Below, in pieces: positions 1 through 4,745 of a stretch of DNA of 5,535 nt. A model generated the notes under the pieces. That model was given only the letters and a program-made list of their open reading frames with translations. It did no database searches and had not been told where the DNA came from. Source of the stretch: Nitrospiraceae bacterium (GTDB lineage Bacteria > Nitrospirota > Nitrospiria > Nitrospirales > UBA8639); NCBI GenBank assembly GCA_003523945.1, contig DOFS01000362.1, positions 1 to 5,535 on the forward strand. The letters run 5' to 3'. How positions within the stretch are numbered: the first letter of the stretch is position 1; each line of letters begins with the position of its first letter. A program made the translations under genes and the position numbers.

Positions 1-1568
1 GTCAAAATGTTGGGATCAAAAATAATGTCCTCCGGCGGAAAGTTCAGCTTCTCAGTCAGGAGACGATAGGCCCTCGTACAGATCTCCACTTTTCGGTCAA
101 GCGTATCTGCTTGACCTGTTTCGTCGAATGCCATAACCACCACGGCAGCACCAAAGCGACGAATCTTCCGAGCCTGCTCCAGGAATTGGTCCTCGCCTTC
201 CTTGAGACTAATGGAATTGACAACACCCTTTCCTTGAATACACTTGAGTCCCGCCTCAATGACCGACCACTTTGAGCTATCAATCATAATGGGAACACGG
301 GCAATATCCGGCTCGGATCCGATCAGATTTAAAAATTCTACCATGGCTTTTTGGGAATCCAAGAGCCCTTCATCCATATTCACATCGATGATTTGCGCAC
401 CTCCTTCGACTTGCTGGCGCGCCACAGCCAAGGCTTCCTCAAGATTCCCGTTGAGAATTAATTTTGAAAATTTCGGTGAACCCGTCACATTGGTCCGTTC
501 ACCAATATTGACAAAATTTCCTTCTGGTCGAATAGTCAGTGGTTCAAATCCGCTCAACCGGGTGAGACGCGGAACATGTGTTTTTTTGTGCGGAGCATAA
601 TCTTTGACCCCTCCCGCAATCGCTCGAATATGCTCTGGGGTACTTCCGCAGCACCCACCCACAATATTGACCCAGCCTTGGCTGGCAAAATCGCGAAGAT
701 CTGCGCCCATTCGCTCTGGCGTCTCATCGAACCCGCCGAAGGCATTAGGCAATCCCGCATTGGGATAACAACTGATATAGACGGGCGCCACTTTGGAAAG
801 CTCTTCAATATAGGGGCGCATTTGTTTGGCCCCTAACGCGCAATTTATCCCCACACTCAAAAGATTGGCATGAGAAATGGAATTCCAAAACGCCTCGATC
901 AGTTGCCCTGATAACGTCCGGCCACTGAGATCCGTAATCGTGACCGACGCCATAATTGGGAATTGGCGGTGCACTTCTTCGCTGTACTGAGCAATAGCAT
1001 AAAAAGCGGCCTTCGCATTCAACGTATCAAAAATGGTTTCGACCAGGAGAAGGTCGGCGCCACCTTCCACCAAACCCCGAACCTGATCATAATACGCTGC
1101 GGCTAAGTCATCGAAGGTGACCGCTCGAAATGCCGGATTATTCACATCAGGCGACATCGATGCAGTTCGATTGGTGGGGCCTAAGGCCCCGGCGACCCAA
1201 CACGTCCGACCAGGTTTCTCGGCCTGTACCCGACCCACCGCACGCTTGGCCAATTGTGCCCCTGCCAGATTTAAATCATAGGCCAAATCCTCCATCTGAT
1301 AATCGGCTAGAGAAATGGCATTGCTATTAAAGGTATTCGTCTCGATGATATCGGCGCCAACCTGAAGGTATTGCACATGGATATCTTCAATAATTTTTGG
1401 TTGCGTCAGGCTTAGTAGGTCATTGTTGCCTTTGACATCACAGGCATGGTCCATGAAACGCGTCCCGCGAAAATCCCCTTCACTCAGATTATGGGCCTGA
1501 ATCATGGTACCCATGGCTCCATCCAGCACAAGGATTCGAGATTCCAACGCCGCTTCTAATGTGCTCAT
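1..1568 (-). CDS. metH: Cobalamin-dependent methionine synthase, N-terminal 522 residues (partial, cut by window edge)
   Basis: This is methionine synthase (5-methyltetrahydrofolate:homocysteine methyltransferase), which moves a methyl group from methyl-folate through cobalamin to homocysteine in the cytoplasm. The homocysteine-binding domain fills about residues 1-325. It shows DGAMGTMIQ at 16-24 and the three zinc-binding cysteines: C243 in GINCALG and C306/C307 in [10 protein letters not shown]. The pterin-binding domain begins near 350 with [10 protein letters not shown] (354-363), then DVNMDEG (395-401) and IDSSKW (429-434). The last whole codon is L522 in DPNIL. The cobalamin-binding, cap and SAM-activation domains would lie beyond base 1; the E. 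coli enzyme has about 1,230 residues. The ATG at 1566-1568 is preceded by a strong GAGGGGG ribosome site (1574-1580) five bases away. The gene is divergent from the next one. No frameshift or lost catalytic residue is visible. Confidence 0.98.
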   Translation of the reverse strand, partial: MSTLEAALESRILVLDGAMGTMIQAHNLSEGDFRGTRFMDHACDVKGNNDLLSLTQPKIIEDIHVQYLQVGADIIETNTFNSNAISLADYQMEDLAYDLNLAGAQLAKRAVGRVQAEKPGRTCWVAGALGPTNRTASMSPDVNNPAFRAVTFDDLAAAYYDQVRGLVEGGADLLLVETIFDTLNAKAAFYAIAQYSEEVHRQFPIMASVTITDLSGRTLSGQLIEAFWNSISHANLLSVGINCALGAKQMRPYIEELSKVAPVYISCYPNAGLPNAFGGFDETPERMGADLRDFASQGWVNIVGGCCGSTPEHIRAIAGGVKDYAPHKKTHVPRLTRLSGFEPLTIRPEGNFVNIGERTNVTGSPKFSKLILNGNLEEALAVARQQVEGGAQIIDVNMDEGLLDSQKAMVEFLNLIGSEPDIARVPIMIDSSKWSVIEAGLKCIQGKGVVNSISLKEGEDQFLEQARKIRRFGAAVVVMAFDETGQADTLDRKVEICTRAYRLLTEKLNFPPEDIIFDPNIL

Positions 1569-1573
1569 TCTTA

Positions 1574-1580
1574 CCCCCTC
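1574..1580 (-). promoter_or_regulatory. Ribosome binding site of metH
   Basis: On the minus strand this reads GAGGGGG and lies five bases upstream of the ATG at 1566-1568. It is the only strong Shine-Dalgarno-like stretch near the N-terminus, and it fixes the start just ahead of the conserved DGAMGT motif. I found no SAM riboswitch or long structured leader in the 134 bases before metH. Confidence 0.75.
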
Positions 1581-1617
1581 ATCATTCAAAAAAACATCGC
1601 AACTCACGGTCACCAAC

Positions 1618-1674
1618 TCAAGACTTGACAGCCATTCCTCATCCCCGATTCTTGACTTCTGGGAATTTCAAGAA
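1618..1674. promoter_or_regulatory. Cluster of CTTGA/TCAAG inverted repeats in the metH / BamE-like divergent region
   Basis: Four copies of the half-site CTTGA/TCAAG lie within 57 bases. TCAAG-A-CTTGA (1618-1628) is an 11-base perfect palindrome. TTCTTGA (1649-1655) and TCAAGAA (1668-1674) form a 7-base inverted repeat with a 12-base spacer. The second pair overlaps the -35 box proposed for the downstream gene. This is the arrangement expected of a repressor or dual-regulator operator between divergent genes. The motif does not match the E. coli MetJ box (AGACGTCT), and I cannot name the regulator. The repeats are directly seen; their function is inferred. Confidence 0.4.
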
Positions 1675-1681
1675 ATAGGAT
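1652..1681 (+). promoter_or_regulatory. Candidate sigma70-type promoter of the secreted BamE-like gene
   Basis: TTGACT (1652-1657) serves as -35 and TAGGAT (1676-1681) as -10, with an 18-base spacer. The -35 matches consensus at five of six bases and the -10 at four of six, including the key A2 and T6. Transcription would begin near 1688, leaving about 15 bases before the ATG at 1703. Another TTGACA occurs at 1625-1630, but no good -10 lies at the right distance from it. Confidence 0.4.
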
Positions 1682-1702
1682 TACGAAATTCACTATCTTT
1701 TT

Positions 1703-2512
1703 ATGACATTTTCCTTCCCACTTTGTAAAAGGTCACTTTTATGGGTGGCCTTTGCTGTATTAGCTACAATACTTTGTAGCATAGGGGGAATCTTATGGCC
1801 TACCCCTGTTTTAGCCAAGCCCTATTTTGAGGACGGGTATTTAGGTTTAACACAAGAAGAATTACGCCAAATACTAGGAACTCCGATGGCGGTTCGATCC
1901 CGAAAAGCCGCCCTCCGTGTTTTCAGCTACTATACTTTCCCCGATTGGGAAAAATATTTCAAAAATTTGGTTTCACCGGGAAATGGCGAAGATGTCTACA
2001 CCTATGTTCGGAATGGCATCCAAGTTCGGTATTCTTTCTCCTATATTCCCGATTTAAATGAAGGCAAGACCATTCCGACCTTGTATGTTCAGCGATGTGA
2101 AATAGAGTTTTCCCCTGCGGTTCCCATAGAACAAATTCCTTCCCTTGTCCCCGAATTTATCCCTCCGACCGAACAGACAGCTCCAACTTTTCGATCCAAT
2201 CTTTGGATCTTGATTTTTAAGGGTCCACCTTCACCGGAAGCCAATTTTATCGTTAAAGAACAAGGAAAGGAAAAACTCTCATGGTCTCTGGCCTATCAAA
2301 TGTTTGCCATCAATGGAATTCCGGATACTCTCTCTGTCGAGACCCCAATTGACCGTCTAGAAATTACCACCCAAAGCCTTCAAATTGTGAGGACTCACCA
2401 ACGATTAACTCATGAACCCACCCTTAACCCCTATTCACTCGAATTCCAGAAACATCCTCCCGCTCCATCACCAACAATCAAATCCGTTCCCCAACCCCAC
2501 TATGAGGATTGA
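1703..2512 (+). CDS. Secreted protein with an N-terminal BamE/SmpA-like motif, function unknown
   Basis: This 269-residue protein begins with a signal peptide: K9/R10, a hydrophobic core at about 12-31 and a likely cleavage site VLA|KP after residue 38. It should therefore enter the periplasm or be attached to the envelope. Right after the signal comes YLGLTQEELRQILGTP (46-61), the helix-turn signature seen in BamE/SmpA-like outer-membrane assembly factors. A strand-rich part rich in Tyr and Phe follows (about 72-136). The second half (about 140-232) is not recognised, and the tail from 251 is proline-rich. No lipobox is visible: C25 sits inside the hydrophobic core. The ATG at 1703 has no good Shine-Dalgarno sequence. 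A GTG at 1745 is preceded by AAAAGG but would remove the positive N-terminal end of the signal. It is much longer than true BamE, so it is a BamE-fold relative rather than BamE itself. Confidence 0.8.
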   Translation: MTFSFPLCKRSLLWVAFAVLATILCSIGGILWPTPVLAKPYFEDGYLGLTQEELRQILGTPMAVRSRKAALRVFSYYTFPDWEKYFKNLVSPGNGEDVYTYVRNGIQVRYSFSYIPDLNEGKTIPTLYVQRCEIEFSPAVPIEQIPSLVPEFIPPTEQTAPTFRSNLWILIFKGPPSPEANFIVKEQGKEKLSWSLAYQMFAINGIPDTLSVETPIDRLEITTQSLQIVRTHQRLTHEPTLNPYSLEFQKHPPAPSPTIKSVPQPHYED

Positions 2513-2554
2513 TTCTCTTTCCGGAGCTTTGGGTGGAACTGGCTTTCCCTGGCA

Positions 2555-2908
2555 CTACATATATCGTATATCCCGTTCTTCTCCTAATAAAAGATAGCCC
2601 TCGCCCCATTGATTGGGATCATCGATACTCCACCTTTTGGTATCGCTTTCGAGTTTCAATCGAATACCCCAATTTCCTCCAAAAACAATAAAGGCTGAAC
2701 CCGCACCTGAATCCTCTACTTTCTGCGCATAAGCCGGACAATGCGATTGGTCGGGATCATCACACCACCCCGTCACAGAACACCATTCTCCCTTGGAAGT
2801 CCGATCATAGGACTTCACATGAGAAACCTGTCGAGGAGGCCCTATCTCCTTAAACCTCATGAAATATGAGCTCTCAAAATTCTGGTTTTGTTCCACTTCA
2901 AGAAACAT
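2555..2908 (-). CDS. Small Cys/Trp-rich protein of unknown function
   Basis: I do not recognise this 117-residue protein. It has three cysteines (C43, C49, C57) in the segment EWCSVTGWCDDPDQSHC (41-57) and five tryptophans (42, 48, 80, 93, 101). A glycine-rich hydrophobic strand (GSAFIVFGGNWGIRLKL, 70-86) follows. Mixed composition, no low complexity and no competing ORF of similar quality on the other strand argue that it is real. There is no signal peptide or membrane segment. The Cys spacing (C-x5-C-x7-C, with H56) could bind a metal, but that is only inference. The start is uncertain. The ATG at 2908 lacks a Shine-Dalgarno sequence, and an ATG at 2860 would give a 101-residue protein beginning MRFKEIG. 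It converges with the preceding secreted gene (42 bases apart) and is divergent from the next (62 bases apart). Confidence 0.6.
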   Translation of the reverse strand: MFLEVEQNQNFESSYFMRFKEIGPPRQVSHVKSYDRTSKGEWCSVTGWCDDPDQSHCPAYAQKVEDSGAGSAFIVFGGNWGIRLKLESDTKRWSIDDPNQWGEGYLLLGEERDIRYM

Positions 2909-2919
2909 ACAGCTTTATC

Positions 2920-2949
2920 TTGACCTGCCTTGAAATCCGCTGCTAGAGT
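2920..2949 (+). promoter_or_regulatory. Candidate sigma70-type promoter of the anchored BamE-like gene
   Basis: TTGACC (2920-2925) and TAGAGT (2944-2949) are 18 bases apart. A TG at 2941-2942 makes the second box an extended -10. The start of transcription would be near 2956 and the ATG is at 2971. This matches the layout ahead of the other BamE-like gene: same spacer and same 22-base offset from the end of the -10 box to the ATG. Confidence 0.45.
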
Positions 2950-2952
2950 ATT

Positions 2953-2965
2953 AGGTAAATTACCT
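2953..2965. promoter_or_regulatory. 13-bp palindrome at the predicted transcription start, possible operator
   Basis: AGGTAA-A-TTACCT is a perfect inverted repeat with a single central base. It starts three bases after the proposed -10 box and ends five bases before the ATG at 2971. A DNA-binding dimer here would block transcription of the plus-strand gene, and could also affect the divergent minus-strand gene starting at 2908. A repeat of similar shape lies ahead of the TenA-like gene (3911-3923). The palindrome is seen; the operator role is inferred. Confidence 0.35.
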
Positions 2966-2970
2966 CAATT

Positions 2971-3408
2971 ATGATAACATCCGATAATTTTAAAGTACCT
3001 CCGCCGTCTCTCTCTGCAGATAGTAGCAGTTCCCTCTTGGATACTGAACACTTCTCTCATCAGGCAAGCGGACCCCCAATTACGCCTTGGATTCGTCGAC
3101 GCCCAGTTCGTCTGACGATATATGGTTTTTTGGCGGCTTTTGCGCTGTGGATGCTGGGATGGGGCATCGTACCACGATTACTCGACCCAACCTTTGAACA
3201 GCACATTCAAGATAAGTCTGTAATGGCTGGCATGAGTCGTGAACAAGTGATGGATGCTTGGGGTTCTCCCTATCAAATGAATGTTAGCTATACGGATAAA
3301 GGCGTAAGACGAGAAGAATGGGTCTACGAAGACTGGCTAGATTCAAGCACGATTAAACACCGATATCTCTACTTCGAAGAAGGGAAATTAATAGGAGGCT
3401 GGTATTGA
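2971..3408 (+). CDS. Membrane-anchored BamE/SmpA-like protein, function unknown
   Basis: This 145-residue protein has a polar Ser/Pro-rich N-terminal part (1-38), a basic stretch (R42-R48), one transmembrane helix (about 48-67) and a C-terminal domain (about 75-145). By the positive-inside rule that domain should be outside the cytoplasm. It carries AGMSREQVMDAWGSPYQ (86-102), then EEWVYEDW (115-122) and RYLYFEEGKLIGGWY (131-145). This order of helix, G-x-P turn and strands ending in an F-x-x-G-K-L strand is typical of BamE/SmpA-like domains. True BamE is a small lipoprotein of the BAM complex with a lipobox, which is absent here, so a BAM role is unproven. The ATG at 2971 has only a distant AGG (2953-2955), which would fall upstream of the predicted transcript start. 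It shares its core motif with the protein at 1703-2512. Confidence 0.82.
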   Translation: MITSDNFKVPPPSLSADSSSSLLDTEHFSHQASGPPITPWIRRRPVRLTIYGFLAAFALWMLGWGIVPRLLDPTFEQHIQDKSVMAGMSREQVMDAWGSPYQMNVSYTDKGVRREEWVYEDWLDSSTIKHRYLYFEEGKLIGGWY

Positions 3409-3504
3409 GAATTGTTGCGGCCAAACATATGTTGAGTGAAGGCCTACTCCCCAAGTACAGTTAGATTGTTTATCCCCTCATCCTTTTCCCAAATTATTGT
3501 ATTC

Positions 3505-3789
3505 TTAAGGCGTTTCCGTAATTTGAGCTCGCCTTTCCTTTCCCGCCCCTCCAGAAATAATCAAGACTCTTTTCCATTCACGGATTTGATAAATCCCCCA
3601 AGCATTTGGTTGTCCCTGGTAAAATGCCTCAGGATCTTCCCCTTTGGCACTTAAGTAGGTGGGTTCAGTAAATCCTTCATCCATCACGTAATCCATAAGA
3701 TTTTCCGCCGTGACCCCTTTGCCACGCAAAGTCACGTTGGCTAATAACTCCAATATGGCCTCAGGATCGGCTAGGTTAATTGGCTGCAT
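3505..3789 (-). CDS. Small protein of unknown function (94 residues)
   Basis: I do not recognise this protein. The N-terminal half is acidic and probably helical (ADPEAILELLANVTLRG, 7-23; ENLMDYVMDEGF, 29-40). A middle part is rich in aromatics (AFYQGQPNAWGIYQIREW, 55-72). It ends in a short hydrophobic strand (RVLIIS) and a basic glycine-containing tail (GGAGKERR, 80-87). There is no signal peptide or membrane helix, so it is probably cytoplasmic. The ATG at 3787-3789 is chosen because AAGGGAG (3799-3805) lies nine bases upstream on the minus strand. An in-frame GTG at 3838-3840 would add 17 residues but has no such site. It converges with the BamE-like gene and is divergent from the TenA-like gene. 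Confidence 0.65.
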   Translation of the reverse strand: MQPINLADPEAILELLANVTLRGKGVTAENLMDYVMDEGFTEPTYLSAKGEDPEAFYQGQPNAWGIYQIREWKRVLIISGGAGKERRAQITETP

Positions 3790-3910
3790 TGTTACAGACT
3801 CCCTTAATGTGTGATAATCTAAATAATTGGAGATGGACACTTACGAGTGCCTATCATAGCCGTATGCCAATTCACAAGCCTACCTTTTTTTGTTATTCAA
3901 ATCGACAATA

Positions 3911-3923
3911 AGGGATAATCCCT
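3911..3923. promoter_or_regulatory. 13-bp palindrome covering the ribosome binding site of the TenA-like gene
   Basis: AGGGAT-A-ATCCCT is a perfect inverted repeat just two bases before the ATG at 3926, and its left arm is the Shine-Dalgarno sequence. In RNA, AGGG and CCCU could pair over a five-base loop and partly hide the ribosome site; as DNA it could be an operator. A hairpin with four base pairs is weak, so either role is speculative. Upstream, TTCACA (3871-3876) and TATTCA (3894-3899) at 17 bases are the best but poor promoter candidate. Confidence 0.35.
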
Positions 3924-3925
3924 CT

Positions 3926-4675
3926 ATGCCCAGAACACTTTCTCCAGAACAATTTCGTGACCGAATATTCGATGTCCTTCGCCGAAAACACCATTGGGTC
4001 ACTCCGTTTTTTGAAGGCAGCACAATTACCAAAGAACAGTTGAACATATTTTTCCACCAGGAATATGCCGTCTATATTCGGGACTTCTCGGTACTTCTGG
4101 CTCAAATCCTCGGGAAAAATCCCCCATGGGAAGCCCGCCGACTGCTTGCCACAATTATTTTCGAGGAAGAAACCGGAGGATTTTCACTGGGACAACCCCA
4201 CCAGGAGTTATTTCTCCACATGATGAATGGACTGGGGTTTGACAGGGCTGGGTTTCGGGAGGTGGAACTGTTGGCCTCAAGTCGAGGATACCGAGAATGG
4301 TTAAATCAGATATGCCAGGATGAAGATTGGTCGGTGGGAGCCGCGGTACTCTCTATTTTTATTAAAGGAACTGCCAACGACCCTGAGGAGGTCTTATATC
4401 CCAAACCGCCTCAAAACCAAGAGGAGATTGAAGATATTGTCCGGAAACATTCATTAAGTCAACACCAAGGCTTATCACCGGCATTTATGGATTATATTCG
4501 GGCCCAACATATGTTTCCCCCAGGATCTCGCAAAACCGTGTACGATATGGTTACGCACCACACCGTTGAAAGCAGTGAACAAGTCAAGGTCCTCTCGCTA
4601 TTAGAAGAGGCGCTAAACTTATGGTCACGCTATCAGGAAGGAATTGCCCGTGCCTGTGGGATTCGACAGATTTAA
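3926..4675 (+). CDS. TenA/PqqC/CADD-like (haem-oxygenase fold) protein
   Basis: This 249-residue all-helical protein belongs to the haem-oxygenase-like superfamily that includes TenA thiaminase, PqqC and the CADD and UndA-type di-iron oxidases. The N-terminal helices show HHWVTPFFEGSTITKEQL (22-39) followed by the family's aromatic helix FFHQEYAVYIRDF (42-54). The signature FEEETGGFSLGQPHQELF (79-96) supplies candidate ligands E80-E82 and H92. The later helices are SVGAAVLSIFIKG (136-148) and YDMVTHHTVESSEQVKVL (206-223). CADD-like di-iron enzymes usually have a Glu in the first of these and an H-x3-D-x2-H motif in the second. Here the Glu seems to be absent and the motif reads H-x3-E-x2-E (H211, E215, E218). 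The substrate is unknown. CADD homologues make p-aminobenzoate for folate, so metH nearby is suggestive but weak context. The ATG at 3926 follows AGGGA at a fitting distance; a TTG at 3890 lacks a ribosome site. It is probably cytoplasmic. Confidence 0.82.
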   Translation: MPRTLSPEQFRDRIFDVLRRKHHWVTPFFEGSTITKEQLNIFFHQEYAVYIRDFSVLLAQILGKNPPWEARRLLATIIFEEETGGFSLGQPHQELFLHMMNGLGFDRAGFREVELLASSRGYREWLNQICQDEDWSVGAAVLSIFIKGTANDPEEVLYPKPPQNQEEIEDIVRKHSLSQHQGLSPAFMDYIRAQHMFPPGSRKTVYDMVTHHTVESSEQVKVLSLLEEALNLWSRYQEGIARACGIRQI

Positions 4676-4712
4676 TTACCATCCATTTCCTGTCTCCCCT
4701 TCCGGCTGGAGA

Positions 4713-4740
4713 ATTCAGGTTCTTTTTTCCTGAATACCTG
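4713..4740. other. Small inverted repeats with two alternative pairings
   Basis: ATTCAGG (4713-4719) pairs with CCTGAAT (4729-4735) around a T-rich nine-base loop. CAGGT (4716-4720) can instead pair with ACCTG (4736-4740). The two pairings exclude each other. They lie between the TenA-like stop and the next start. The T run is inside the loop rather than after the stem, so this is not a standard intrinsic terminator on the plus strand. Its role is unknown. Confidence 0.3.
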
Positions 4741-4745
4741 GCGAA

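Noticed and set aside
244..1330. Open plus-strand frames opposite metH (for example 244-600, 576-836, 1130-1330)
   Set aside because: They lie wholly antisense to a strongly conserved metH reading frame and their translations have no protein-like pattern.
1569..1702. SAM or cobalamin riboswitch, or a MetJ box, upstream of metH
   Set aside because: The region is only 134 bases and I see no conserved riboswitch core, expression platform or AGACGTCT repeats.
2412..2691. Short plus-strand frames at 2412-2597 and 2509-2691
   Set aside because: The first overlaps the tail of the secreted BamE-like gene. The second is antisense to the Cys/Trp-rich gene and lacks a ribosome site and convincing composition.
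3419..3444. GGCC...GGCC stem around the palindrome AACATATGTT as a terminator between convergent genes
   Set aside because: The stem is only four base pairs with a long loop, and no T run follows on either strand.
3436..3654. Plus-strand frame opposite the 94-residue minus-strand gene
   Set aside because: It is Ser/Phe/Arg-rich, typical of an antisense shadow, and has no ribosome site, unlike the minus-strand gene.
3890..3925. TTG at 3890 as the start of the TenA-like gene
   Set aside because: It has no ribosome site, the extra 12 residues do not resemble the family, and the ATG at 3926 has AGGGA at a suitable distance.
3419..4515. Near-identical 15-base words GGCC(A/C)AACATATGTT at 3419-3433 and 4501-4515
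   Set aside because: One copy is between genes and the other codes for part of AQHMF in the TenA-like protein. The core is a simple palindrome, so chance is the better explanation.
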